Shown one piece after another: positions 14,683 to 23,501 of a DNA stretch of 53,402 bases (position 1 is its first letter; each line of letters begins with the position of its first letter). The position numbers were made by a program, and so were the translations under genes. The stretch spans positions 1 through 53,402 of the forward strand of contig CAZLAK010000012.1 in assembly GCA_964557545.1 (NCBI GenBank). Direction: 5' to 3'. Under the pieces are notes generated by a model that did not search any database, had not been told where the DNA came from, and worked only from the letters and a program-made list of their open reading frames with translations. Origin of the DNA: CAZLAK01 sp964557545. GTDB lineage: Bacteria > Bacillota > Desulfotomaculia > Desulfotomaculales > Pelotomaculaceae.

Positions 14683-16134
14683 TCACTGCTTTTCCCTGCT
14701 CAAGTAGCGTAAAGCGCGGGGTGTAGATTTGAGTATTTGGGCGGCCGTGGGGTAATGGCCCTTGGCCTCTTTAAGGGCCCGCTCAATGAGGATGCGGGCC
14801 GCCCGCACCTCCAGCTTCCTGATACCGGCCAAAAAGCCGGGGAGGTCAAAACCATCTTCCAGCCTAACTGTACTGGCAAAATCATCCAGGCTCTGGGCCG
14901 CGCCGGCCAGCCAGCGCTCTGCCTGGTTTAGTGGGGCGGGGGCGGCTGCAGCCTCCCGGGAAGTAACGGTTTGGAAGAGCTTGGGCGGCAAGTGGGCTTT
15001 TTGCACCAGCGGGCCTTCGCACACAGTGGCCACCTGGGCCATGACGTTGGCCAGCTCCCGCACATTGCCCGGCCAGGGGTAGCTCTGCAAAGCTTCTGCC
15101 GCCTCGGGCGACAGCCTGGGAGCACGCCCGCTGCCGTAATGGCGGGACAAAAAGTATTCGGCCAGGGACACGATGTCCTCCACCCGCTCCCGAAGCGGCG
15201 GCAGGGTAAGGGATACGACGTCTAAGCGGTAGAACAGGTCGCCGCGGAAGCGTTTTTGTTCGACCAACTCCTCCAAATCGGCGTTGGTGGCCGCCAGGAT
15301 GCGCACATCAACGTGAACGGGTTTTTCTCCGCCTATACGCATGACCTCGCCCGTCTCCAGCACCCGCAGGAGCTTTACCTGAATAGAAGGGCTGGCGTCG
15401 CCTATTTCGTCTAAGAAAAGGGTCCCGCGGTGGGCCAGTTCAAAGATCCCCCGCCGCTGGCCGGTAGCCCCCGTGAAAGCCCCCTTTTCGTACCCGAAGA
15501 GCTCACTTTCCAGCAGGTTTTCGGGCAGGGCAGCACAGTTGACGGCCATGAAAGGCCGGCTGGCGCGATCGCTTACCGCGTGTAGAAAGCGGGCTAAGAG
15601 CTCTTTGCCGGTGCCGGTTTCTCCGCGTATGAGCACGGTAACATCCTTTTTGGCCAGCTTTTCGGCCACGGTGAGAAGCCGCACCATCTTTTCACTGCGC
15701 CCGGCCACCATGCCCAGCGCACAGAGCACTTTTTGCCTCTCTTCAGGCAGGCCCGGCAATCCCTTGGCTGTGGCCCTCTCCAAAGCCTGGGAGATGATCC
15801 CCTCCAGTTCTTCTAAGTTGCTGAACGGCTTTTCAATGTAATCAAAAGCGCCCATCTGCATGGCCTCTACAGCCGTCTTCACTGTGGAGTAACCGGTCAT
15901 AATAATGCACTCGCACTCCGGCTGGAGGGACTTAAGCTCGCCCAGCAGGGTAAGGCCGTCGGTGTCTGGCAGTTTTAAGTCAATCACGGCCAGGTGGTAG
16001 GGATCTGAAAAAGCCGCCCTCGCCTCTTTTCCGTCCAGCACCACCTTAACGTGATAACCTTTGGGCTCCAAAAGAAAGGTGAAAAACTCTCCCACTACCG
16101 GCTCGTCGTCGATAATCAATATGCGGTAAGCCAA
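14683..16134 (-). CDS. Sigma-54-dependent response regulator (NtrC family)
   Basis: 483 residues. Receiver domain with acidic pair IIDDEP and phospho-acceptor Asp52 (LAVIDLKLPD). The AAA+ domain has GETGTGKE (Walker A), ELFGYEKGAFTGA (sigma-54 contact), FLDEIGD (Walker B) and an FYRLDVVSL region. The Fis-type C-terminal helix-turn-helix is somewhat degenerate (AKGHYPTAAQILKSTPRAL). It would bind upstream of the -24/-12 promoter at 14495 and open it when phosphorylated by the adjacent kinase. The start is TTG 16134, nine bases after GGGGAG; the TTG at 16143 is too close to that site. It lies 39 bases after the kinase gene, in one operon. Confidence 0.93.
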   Translation of the reverse strand: MAYRILIIDDEPVVGEFFTFLLEPKGYHVKVVLDGKEARAAFSDPYHLAVIDLKLPDTDGLTLLGELKSLQPECECIIMTGYSTVKTAVEAMQMGAFDYIEKPFSNLEELEGIISQALERATAKGLPGLPEERQKVLCALGMVAGRSEKMVRLLTVAEKLAKKDVTVLIRGETGTGKELLARFLHAVSDRASRPFMAVNCAALPENLLESELFGYEKGAFTGATGQRRGIFELAHRGTLFLDEIGDASPSIQVKLLRVLETGEVMRIGGEKPVHVDVRILAATNADLEELVEQKRFRGDLFYRLDVVSLTLPPLRERVEDIVSLAEYFLSRHYGSGRAPRLSPEAAEALQSYPWPGNVRELANVMAQVATVCEGPLVQKAHLPPKLFQTVTSREAAAAPAPLNQAERWLAGAAQSLDDFASTVRLEDGFDLPGFLAGIRKLEVRAARILIERALKEAKGHYPTAAQILKSTPRALRYLSREKQ

Positions 16135-16173
16135 AAAAATCAACTCCCCACAAATTTTCGGGACAAGCTAAAT

Positions 16174-18399
16174 TTACAGGCTGTTTGCATCTTCTTCACC
16201 GTTTTTAAGCGGGAGGAAAAGGGTAAAGCGGCTTCCACCTCCGGGCCGGCTCTGCACTTCAATCCGTCCGCCGTGCGCTTCGGCAATATCCTTGCTGATG
16301 GAAAGCCCCAGGCCCGTGCCGAAAGTCTTGGTGGTAAAAAAGGGGCTGAATATCTTCTTTAGTTTTTCCTCATCAATCCCACAGCCGGTATCCTGGACGG
16401 CGGCGTACAAAAAGTCTCCCGCCTGTCCCGTCTCCAGGTGGATTTCCCGAACTTCCCGTCCGGCCAGCGAGTCACGGGCGTTGATGAGGAGGTTGACCAG
16501 CACCTGCTCTAAGTGCTGGGCGCTGCCTACCACCGGCGGCAGACCGCCGGACAGCTTTTTGACAATGCGGATATTGCTCTTTTCTATCTCGTACGCCACC
16601 AGGGAAAGGGCATCCTCGACCACAGCATTTAAGGTTAGGGGCTCAAAGGAGTACTTCTCCTGCCGGGCAAAGGCACGCAACTTCAAGATAATGTTCTTGC
16701 ACCGCTCACCGCACTTTTTGATGCTTTCCAAAAGCACCTTCTTTTCGGAGGGGTGGATGCGGGCGTCCCTCTCTAAAATAAGGGAGTTGCCTATGATGGC
16801 CGTCAGAGGGCTGTTCAGTTCGTGGGCTATTCCGGCGGCAATTTCCCCGATGGCGGCCAGCTTGGCCGACTGGATGAGCTGGGCTTCGAAGGAAACTTTT
16901 TCCGTCACATCGCGTATGGACAGCACCACTTCGTTGACCGCGCCATCGTCCCGCAAAATGGGGTAAACGGAAACGTCCCAAACCCCGCCCGACTGCAGGT
17001 GAAGCCGCTGGTGCAAAGGCTGGGCGGTCCGGAAAACCTCTTTTAGCGAGTGCAGGATGTAATCCTGCTGGTCGGGGCCAAAGCACTCGTGCCAGCGGCG
17101 GCCCACTTCGGGGAAAATATTCCTCTCCCGGCCCAGCTCCTCTGCCGTCTTGTTGAAGCGCACGATCCGGCAGCGCCGGTCGATGACGATGAGCATATCC
17201 GTTACGGCCTTAAAAGTTTCCTCCCAGGCCCGTTTCATGCGGCTTTCCTCTTTGTAAAGGTAGTAATTCTCCACGCACAGGGAGAGCTGGTCGGCCACCT
17301 GCTGCAAAAAAGTCTCTTCTTCTTTAGAATAAGCGTAAGAAAGCTTGCTTCCTAAGATGAGCACGCCCGCTGCCGTTCCCTTTACCATCAGCGGTGCCAT
17401 GATCTGCGAGCCGACCCCTTTTTTGATCAAACAGGGGTCTTCAGAAAAACTCTCCACTGCGCTGCCCGAAATGGCCGGACGCACGATCATCCTCTTTTCT
17501 TTGACCACGCGCGCCGGGCCGGAGCCTTCATCAAAGACAGCGCCCTCGTAGGCCCCGCCTTCCCGGGGCTCGCTGGCCTTCACTTCCAGCACGCCGTCCT
17601 CCACCAGGCACAGGTCGAGAAAGTCAAAAGAAATTACCCTCTTTAGCTTTTCCGAAATGTTGCTGATAATGTCCTGGTAGGACATCACTACGGTAATGCT
17701 CTTGGCTATTTGGTTGATGATCTCCAGCTGGGTGTTGCGCTTCTCCTTTTCCTCCACCAGCTTTTTCACCATGCGGTAGCTCTCTTCCCACTTCTCTTTG
17801 AGCATGATCTCTTCCCGGTAGAGGCGGGAGCTTTCTATGATGAGGGCGAGGAGGTCGGCCACCTGCTGCAGAAAAGCGGCGTCGTCGATGGAGTAGGCTC
17901 CCAGGCGCCGGCTTCCCAGGTTGAGGGTGCCAATGGGGCCGTTCCTGGTAAGCAGGGGCACCACTACCGCTGATTTCATGCCGATGCGCAAAAGGCCAAC
18001 CGTGTACGGTTCGCCGTCGCCCTGCATGTCGGCCCGGATGGCAAAGCGCTTCCTGCGCAAGACTTCCCAGGACCAGGAGGTTTTTGGGTCGAGCACCGTG
18101 CCTTCCCCCAGCACAAATGTGCCGCGCGGGAGCTCCTTTTTCACCACCAGATCGCCGCTTGCGTCCACCAGGCATAAATTTAAGAGCTCAAAAGAAATCA
18201 CCTTTTGCAGCTTCTGCGCTACATCCTCGATCATTTCATCAAAGGAGAGCTGTAAGGTAAAACTCTGGGCGATCTGGTTTAATATCTCCAGCTGGGTGTT
18301 GCGCTTCATCACTTCTTCCAGCTGTGAGCCGAGGAGGGTGTTGCGCTCATTGTAAAACTCCACTATTTTAAAGAGTTTCTTGGGGTTCTCTCTTTCCAT
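16174..18399 (-). CDS. Cytosolic sensor histidine kinase with two GAF domains and a PAS domain
   Basis: 741 residues from ATG 18399, preceded by GGGGGAGG; a longer frame to 18477 has no ribosome binding site. Order: short coiled coil, GAF (about 40-190), coiled coil, second GAF (about 210-380), PAS (about 395-500), HisKA with phospho-acceptor in AGIAHELNSP (about 525), HATPase with NLLINARDS, DTGCGID and GTGLGLS. No membrane helix or signal peptide, so it reads an internal signal. The two GAF regions resemble each other (both have FDFLDLCLV- or FELLNLCLV-type stretches), suggesting a duplication. It would phosphorylate the regulator encoded next to it and so control the glycyl radical operon. 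The ligand is unknown. Confidence 0.93.
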   Translation of the reverse strand: MERENPKKLFKIVEFYNERNTLLGSQLEEVMKRNTQLEILNQIAQSFTLQLSFDEMIEDVAQKLQKVISFELLNLCLVDASGDLVVKKELPRGTFVLGEGTVLDPKTSWSWEVLRRKRFAIRADMQGDGEPYTVGLLRIGMKSAVVVPLLTRNGPIGTLNLGSRRLGAYSIDDAAFLQQVADLLALIIESSRLYREEIMLKEKWEESYRMVKKLVEEKEKRNTQLEIINQIAKSITVVMSYQDIISNISEKLKRVISFDFLDLCLVEDGVLEVKASEPREGGAYEGAVFDEGSGPARVVKEKRMIVRPAISGSAVESFSEDPCLIKKGVGSQIMAPLMVKGTAAGVLILGSKLSYAYSKEEETFLQQVADQLSLCVENYYLYKEESRMKRAWEETFKAVTDMLIVIDRRCRIVRFNKTAEELGRERNIFPEVGRRWHECFGPDQQDYILHSLKEVFRTAQPLHQRLHLQSGGVWDVSVYPILRDDGAVNEVVLSIRDVTEKVSFEAQLIQSAKLAAIGEIAAGIAHELNSPLTAIIGNSLILERDARIHPSEKKVLLESIKKCGERCKNIILKLRAFARQEKYSFEPLTLNAVVEDALSLVAYEIEKSNIRIVKKLSGGLPPVVGSAQHLEQVLVNLLINARDSLAGREVREIHLETGQAGDFLYAAVQDTGCGIDEEKLKKIFSPFFTTKTFGTGLGLSISKDIAEAHGGRIEVQSRPGGGSRFTLFLPLKNGEEDANSL

Positions 18400-18493
18400 A
18401 CCGGCCTCCCCCTCTTTGTCGAAAAATAAAACACCGGCACATAACATCATTTTTTCACGGCAAAAGTGCTGTGTCAAAGTGAAATACTGGCAA

Positions 18494-18520
18494 AAGTTAA
18501 TAAGTTAAGTGCCTGGCACC
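18494..18520. repeat. REP-like repeat, copy 2 (end of the RAYT gene)
   Basis: 27 bases identical to the other copies, with the first three bases changed. It contains the stop and last seven codons of the transposase gene (GGT GCC AGG CAC TTA ACT TAT TAA on the minus strand). With copy 3 it brackets the transposase gene as a direct repeat. Confidence 0.9.
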
Positions 18521-19357
18521 AGACAGAAGCTTGCAGACGGCTGCAGAAGATATGCGGATATTTTCACCTATTTCCTGTAGTGTATACCCCTGCGCCAGCG
18601 CTTCCCTGACGTACCGCACTTTATACGGCACCAGCGACCTTTTTCTGGAGCCGCTTTTTACCTGCACAAACTCATCCGGTTTAAGGCCTAAAGACAGGAG
18701 GATTTCGTCCAGCGGTTTTCGGGCAGGCCCGGCCTGTTCCCGCTCCACCTTTGGGGGCAAGGGCTTTCGGGCAGCAAGTGAAATGTCCTCGCAGCTTTCC
18801 TCACCGTCATCGTCCTGTTCCATAAGAAAGACATACTTTTTAAAGGCCCTCTCCGGGTCATCGTCCAGGATTTCTAACAAAGGCTTTGTGCAGACAATTC
18901 TACTGCCTTCTGAGCGCCTTTGGCGGTAATCGGCGTCGCTGCTCCATTCATAATCTGCCGCTGTTGCGCATAAGCCGGCCCTAATGGGGTTGCGGTGTAT
19001 ATACCTGACAACCGTCAGAAGGTACTTCTCGTTTTCAATCAGGACGGCCCTATACCTGCTTTCAAAGACATGGCCGGTCCGCCCCTGCTCGCGGTTGTAA
19101 TACCGGCTGAAGCGGCTATTCAAATGGTGCATTATTTTGCTCAGGGGCTCTTTATTAGTGCGTACGGCCAGGTGGAAGTGGTTGTCCATTATTACATAAG
19201 CGAAAATATCCAAGCCGCCCATATTAGCGGCGTTCTGCAGCTGTTCGAGCAGGTACGCCTTGTACTCCGGCAGAACAAACACAGGCTCCCTGTTGTTGCC
19301 CCGCTGGATTACGTGGTACATTGCACCCTCGAACTCTACTCTCGGTTTTCTGCCCAA
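18497..19357 (-). CDS. REP-associated tyrosine transposase (RAYT, Y1 family)
   Basis: 286 residues. The N-terminal Y1 transposase domain starts GRKPRVEFEGAMYHVIQRGN, with the HUH motif HFHLAV (about residue 60) and the tyrosine region SRFSRYYNREQGRTGH. The C-terminal part carries a helix-turn-helix-like end (TLQEIGENIRISSAAVCKLL). Such proteins nick and move REP hairpins in trans and are themselves flanked by them, as here. The start is TTG 19357, eight bases after GGGGG, matching the usual N-terminus. The last seven residues (GARHLTY) come from the repeat. It lies directly after yhbH on the same strand. Confidence 0.93.
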   Translation of the reverse strand: MGRKPRVEFEGAMYHVIQRGNNREPVFVLPEYKAYLLEQLQNAANMGGLDIFAYVIMDNHFHLAVRTNKEPLSKIMHHLNSRFSRYYNREQGRTGHVFESRYRAVLIENEKYLLTVVRYIHRNPIRAGLCATAADYEWSSDADYRQRRSEGSRIVCTKPLLEILDDDPERAFKKYVFLMEQDDDGEESCEDISLAARKPLPPKVEREQAGPARKPLDEILLSLGLKPDEFVQVKSGSRKRSLVPYKVRYVREALAQGYTLQEIGENIRISSAAVCKLLSGARHLTY

Positions 19358-19365
19358 AAAAATCA

Positions 19366-19394
19366 CCCCCTTTTACCCATTGTAACAGGGGGTT
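19366..19394. repeat. Hairpin on the AT-rich side of REP copy 3
   Basis: CCCCC and GGGGG with flanking T/A pairs form a stem with one mismatch (loop CCCATTG), ending 16 bases before REP copy 3. REP copy 4 has a comparable hairpin 14 bases away, and both run on as CAGGGG(G)TTCT. It may belong to the mobile unit, or be a terminator after yhbH. Confidence 0.4.
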
Positions 19395-19410
19395 CTGCGT
19401 CCCTTCAATA

Positions 19411-19440
19411 AATAAGTTAATAAGTTAAGTGCCTGGCACC
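19411..19440. repeat. REP-like repeat, copy 3 (end of yhbH)
   Basis: The full 30-base unit. It supplies the last seven codons and the stop of yhbH in the same frame as in the transposase and comM genes. It lies between yhbH and the transposase gene. Confidence 0.92.
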
Positions 19441-20565
19441 GAAAAGGCGTTTTAGGGCGGGGTAGACGCCGCTTTTATCGGCAATGGAGACGGACACAAA
19501 ACGGGGGTTTTGGATGCGCTGGTAGACGGTGCGCAGGGTGCTGGAGTAGTGGTACGGCCCCTCGATTTCGCCGTAGCCTACCAGGTTACACACGCGCAAT
19601 AGCTCTTCTACGAGCTTAACGCAGTTTTCGTTGTCGGAAGCTAAATTGTCGCCGTCGGAGAAGTGGATGGCGTAAATGTTGTAATCTTCGGGCGGGTAGC
19701 GCTGGCCGATGATCTCCAGGGCAAGTTTGTAGACCGAAGAGCAACGGGTGCCGCCGCTCGAACCCCGGGCGAAAAACTCCTCTTCGGTCGTCTCTTTGGC
19801 CTCGGTGTGGTGGGAAAGGAAGACTATCTCCACGTTATGGTAAACGGTGCGCAAAAAGCGCACTGTCCAGAAGAAAAAGCTGCGGGCAATGTATTTTTCG
19901 TAAGGCCCCATGGAGCCGGAGGTGTCCATCATGGCCAGCACCACAGCGGAAGATTCTTCTCTTTTGGTCACTTCCCAGGTACGGTAGCGCAGGTCCTCGG
20001 GTTTTATGCCCAAAAGGCCGGGCGCGCCACTCTGCGCGCTTCTCTTTATAGCCTCTTTGATGGTCCTCCGGCGGTCTATGTTGCCGCTGGCGCCCTTTTT
20101 GCGCACGTCCTTGAACTCCACGTAGTCAGCCGCAATGCTGGCCTTTTTTTTGTCCTTCAAGTTGGGAAGGCCCAAGTCCTCAAATAAGAGCTCCGCCAGT
20201 TCATCTACAGTAATTTCCGCCTCGTAGTACTCAACGCCCGGCTCGCTACCGGCGCCTTTGCCCCCCTGCCCCCCGCCGGCGGGCTCGCTGAAGACAACGT
20301 CCCCTACCTTACTGTTCCCTCCCCCTTGTCCGGCGTGCTTTTGCCGGCCCACATCAAAGCGAAAGCGGAACTCCTCCAGCGAGCGGATAGGCACTTTGAG
20401 CACTTTGTGACCGTCGCGCAGGATAATACTCTCTTCGGCGACTATATCGGCCAGGTTCCTCATAATGGCTTCCCGCACTTTTTCCCGGTGCCGCGCCCTG
20501 TCGATCTCACCTTTGCGGTAGAGCGACCAGTCCTCCCGGGTAATGATGTGCTTATGCTGCGCCAC
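19417..20565 (-). CDS. yhbH: YhbH, DUF444 sporulation protein
   Basis: 382 residues of the YhbH/YeaH family: an N-terminal HKHIITREDWSLYRKGEIDRARH, a glycine-rich stretch near 105, and a von Willebrand A-like domain with MMDTSGSMG (about 215) and HFSDGDN. It is a forespore/mother-cell protein acting with PrkA kinase and SpoVR; its molecular role is not settled. Gene order prkA-yhbH-spoVR is kept here on one strand but the genes are kilobases apart. The C-terminus after YPALKRLF is GARHLTY from the REP repeat, replacing the native last residues. GGAGGTGG precedes the ATG. Confidence 0.93.
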   Translation of the reverse strand: MAQHKHIITREDWSLYRKGEIDRARHREKVREAIMRNLADIVAEESIILRDGHKVLKVPIRSLEEFRFRFDVGRQKHAGQGGGNSKVGDVVFSEPAGGGQGGKGAGSEPGVEYYEAEITVDELAELLFEDLGLPNLKDKKKASIAADYVEFKDVRKKGASGNIDRRRTIKEAIKRSAQSGAPGLLGIKPEDLRYRTWEVTKREESSAVVLAMMDTSGSMGPYEKYIARSFFFWTVRFLRTVYHNVEIVFLSHHTEAKETTEEEFFARGSSGGTRCSSVYKLALEIIGQRYPPEDYNIYAIHFSDGDNLASDNENCVKLVEELLRVCNLVGYGEIEGPYHYSSTLRTVYQRIQNPRFVSVSIADKSGVYPALKRLFGARHLTY

Positions 20566-20738
20566 TTTACCACCTCCTCACGGTTATTCTATTTTTATGC
20601 CCCCTATGGTCTGCTTTGCCACTCTGTAAAGTATCATATTGCTACTTCTGGCGGTAAATAATAATTACAGTTAAAATTCGTCAGGTAACAGCTTGTATAA
20701 TTGCAGAAAAAGCAGAAAAAGGCGGGCTTTGAGAAACA
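20566..20738. other. Divergent intergenic region, yhbH and gerA
   Basis: 173 bases that must hold the promoters of both yhbH (minus) and the ger operon (plus). A TATAAT lies at about 20695-20700 in the plus direction. I found no convincing sigma-E or sigma-G element by eye. Confidence 0.35.
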
Positions 20739-22349
20739 ATGAAGTCCATTTTTGGCCTTTTCTCCAGCAGTAAAAAAAAGCGCTCCAGAAAAAGAGCCGC
20801 CGGCCAGGACGTCGGCACAGCCGGCAGTGTGGACTGGGAAAGAGAATTTTTAAGCCTCGATTTAAAAACAAACCTGGCGGTGTTAAAGGCAGTCTTTTTT
20901 AACTGCAGCGACGTCGTCTTCAGGGAGTTTGTTTTTGCCCAGAACGAGCGCATTAAGCTTGCCCTGGTTTACGTTGACGGCTTGGTGGACAGGGCCATGG
21001 CCGGGGACCTGATCATGCGCGCCCTGGCCCTGGAAGTGCCTGTGGCCGCACCCGGCTTAAAAATCAACGCCGGCGGCGTCCTGGACTTTATCAAACAGCA
21101 TGGTCTGTGCGTGCACCAGGTAGGCGAGACGCACAAAATGTCCGAGGCCGTTTTGGCCGTTTTGAGCGGGGACGCCGTCCTCCTGGTGGACGGCCATGCC
21201 ACTGCGCTCATCAACGGCATCCGCCACTGGGAAACGCGCAACATTACCGACCCGGAGGCCGAGCCCACCGTGCGCGGGCCGCGCGAGTCTTTTGTGGAGA
21301 CGCTGCGGGTAAACACATCGCTGGTGAGACGCCGGATTAAAAACCCCAACTTAAAAATAGAAACTCTGCGCCTGGGCGAGGTTACCAAGACAGAAGTGGC
21401 ACTTTTGTACATAGAGGGCATTGCTCCGCCCAAAATGGTTAGGGAAGTGAAAAGCCGCCTGGAAAAAATTAATGTGGACTACGTACTGGAAAGCGGCAAT
21501 ATCGAAGAGCTCATCGAGGATAACCCCTTTTCGGTCTTCCCCACGGTCAACCACACGGAAAAACCGGACAGGGTGGCGGCCATGCTGCTGGAGGGCCGGG
21601 TGGCCCTCCTGGTAGACGGTACCCCTTTTGCCCTGACGGTACCCAACCTCTTCGTCGAGTACCTGCAGGCCGCCGAAGATTACTACGAGCGTTTTATCTT
21701 TTCTTCGGCAGTAAGGCTTATCCGCTATCTCTCCATGGCCGCATCTCTAGTCCTACCCTCACTGTACATAGCCGTGGTCAGCTATCACTTGGAGCTCCTA
21801 CCCACCCCCTTGCTGCTGAGCATCGCCGCCCAGCGGGAAGCGGTGCCCTTTCCCATTTTCGTGGAAGCGCTGATCATGGAGATAACCTTTGAAATCTTAA
21901 GGGAAGCGGGCATACGCCTGCCGCGCCCCATAGGCCAGGCGGTGAGCATAGTGGGCGCCCTGGTCGTCGGCGAGGCGGCCGTGCGCGCCGGCCTGGTGGC
22001 GGCGGCAACAGTCATCGTGGTGGCTTTAACCGGTATCGCCTCTTTTACTTTTTCATACAGCGCCAGCATCGCTTTTAGGATTTTGAGGTTTTTGCTGCTG
22101 GTCTTATCGGCGGCCATGGGCTTATTCGGCCTCATTACGGGGCTGGCCGTACTGGGCATTCACCTGTGCGGGCTCAGGTCCTTCGGCGTGCCCTATCTCT
22201 ACCCGCTCACCCCCGCCGTCGCCCCCGATTTAAAGGACACCTTCGTGCGCGCCCCTTTCTGGGCCATGCTCACCAGGCCGCGCTTGCTGGCCAGGTTCAA
22301 CCAGAAACGGCAAGGAGAAGGGCTAAAACCGGCCCGGCCGAAAGAATAG
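20739..22349 (+). CDS. Spore germination receptor A subunit (GerA/GerKA family)
   Basis: 536 residues. A cytosolic N-terminal half with NCSDVVFREF, RMKI-like early motifs and PREGFVE-equivalent PRESFVETLRVNTSLVRRRIK, then about five membrane helices from residue 320 (LPSLYIAVVSYHLELLPTPLL onward), ending in a polar tail. It forms the germinant receptor in the inner spore membrane with the B and C subunits encoded next. The ligand is unknown. The ribosome binding site is weak. It stands on the opposite strand to yhbH and prkA and splits them. Confidence 0.94.
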   Translation: MKSIFGLFSSSKKKRSRKRAAGQDVGTAGSVDWEREFLSLDLKTNLAVLKAVFFNCSDVVFREFVFAQNERIKLALVYVDGLVDRAMAGDLIMRALALEVPVAAPGLKINAGGVLDFIKQHGLCVHQVGETHKMSEAVLAVLSGDAVLLVDGHATALINGIRHWETRNITDPEAEPTVRGPRESFVETLRVNTSLVRRRIKNPNLKIETLRLGEVTKTEVALLYIEGIAPPKMVREVKSRLEKINVDYVLESGNIEELIEDNPFSVFPTVNHTEKPDRVAAMLLEGRVALLVDGTPFALTVPNLFVEYLQAAEDYYERFIFSSAVRLIRYLSMAASLVLPSLYIAVVSYHLELLPTPLLLSIAAQREAVPFPIFVEALIMEITFEILREAGIRLPRPIGQAVSIVGALVVGEAAVRAGLVAAATVIVVALTGIASFTFSYSASIAFRILRFLLLVLSAAMGLFGLITGLAVLGIHLCGLRSFGVPYLYPLTPAVAPDLKDTFVRAPFWAMLTRPRLLARFNQKRQGEGLKPARPKE

Positions 22350-22403
22350 CCGGCGCCAACAAGCCCTGCTCTAAGCCAAAACACTGGCAAGGAGTTATGC
22401 ATC

Positions 22404-23501
22404 ATGAGAGAAGAAAGAATAGACACTACGCAGGCCGTGATGCTCATGGCGGCCGCCGTCCTGCCCACCGCCATTCTCACGGTGCCGAATTTTGTGATCA
22501 AGCTGGCCGGGCAGGACGCCTGGCTTTCGGTGGCGGCGGCCACGGCAGCCGGCCTGTTAGTTGCCCTGCTGGCGGCCAACTTGTGCCAGCTCTTTCCCCA
22601 AAAAAACCTGTTTTCACATTCAGAAGAGCTCTTGGGGAAGGTTTTGGGCAAAATCGTGTGCCTTTTGTACATCTGGTGGTTCCTGCAGGCCAACTCCCTG
22701 ATCATTAACGAGTTTTCCTCCTTTTTGTGTATAGCCTTATTGCCCAACACGCCCAGCACCTTGTTTTTTGTGGCGGTAGTAGCCGTGGCCGGCTACGCCG
22801 TCTACGGCGGGCTGGAAGTCCTGGCCAGGTACACCCAGCTTTACTTGCCCCTGCTCTTAGGGCTTCTATTTCTGGTTTTCCTCTTAACCGCCAAAGATAT
22901 CAAGATTTCTAGAATCCTGCCGGTTTTTGAGGCCGAACCGCTGCAGGTTTTAAAAGGCGCTGCCGTGCCGCTGAGCTGGTTTGGGGAAATTATCCTCCTG
23001 GCGGTTATAGCGCCTAGCTTAGAAGATAAAAGAAAGGTGCGGCGGGTGGCCGTGCTGGCAACTCTCTTTAACGGCGCATCTGTTGCCGCCTGTGTTTTGG
23101 TAGCTGTTCTGGTTTTTGGATCAGAGGTGGCTGGAAACTACATATTTCCCACCTACAACGCCGTGAGGACGGTTTCCATAGCCAATTTTTTGGAGCGGCT
23201 GGAATCCATTGTTGTGGCCGTCTGGATGCTGGGCGGTTTTGCTAAGGTGGGGGTCTTTTACTACGCGGCCGCCCTAGGAAGCGCCCAGCTTCTCGGGCTA
23301 AGGGACTACCGGCCGCTGGTAGTTCCCCTGGGCACCGTCCTGACGGCCTTAGCGCTCACATGCGAAAATGCCGCCGAACTCATCCACTTTATTGCCACAG
23401 TTTGGCCGCCTTACGCTTTTACAGTCTTTGAAGCGGGAATACCGCTACTGCTCTACACTGTGGCCAAAAGCAAAAAAAGCGGGGGGTCAAGCACCGGTTG
23501 A
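22404..23501 (+). CDS. Spore germination receptor B subunit (GerB family, APC-type permease)
   Basis: 365 residues with about ten membrane helices; starts REERIDTTQAVMLMAAAVLPTAIL, a typical GerAB N-terminus. The B subunit binds germinant in the membrane. AAGGAG lies nine bases before ATG 22404. It overlaps the C-subunit start by four bases. Confidence 0.94.
   Translation: MREERIDTTQAVMLMAAAVLPTAILTVPNFVIKLAGQDAWLSVAAATAAGLLVALLAANLCQLFPQKNLFSHSEELLGKVLGKIVCLLYIWWFLQANSLIINEFSSFLCIALLPNTPSTLFFVAVVAVAGYAVYGGLEVLARYTQLYLPLLLGLLFLVFLLTAKDIKISRILPVFEAEPLQVLKGAAVPLSWFGEIILLAVIAPSLEDKRKVRRVAVLATLFNGASVAACVLVAVLVFGSEVAGNYIFPTYNAVRTVSIANFLERLESIVVAVWMLGGFAKVGVFYYAAALGSAQLLGLRDYRPLVVPLGTVLTALALTCENAAELIHFIATVWPPYAFTVFEAGIPLLLYTVAKSKKSGGSSTG

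Noticed and set aside
3323..19440. Composite transposon made of two REP/RAYT units
   Set aside because: Only one end carries a transposase gene, and RAYTs are not known to move long segments; recombination between repeats is simpler.
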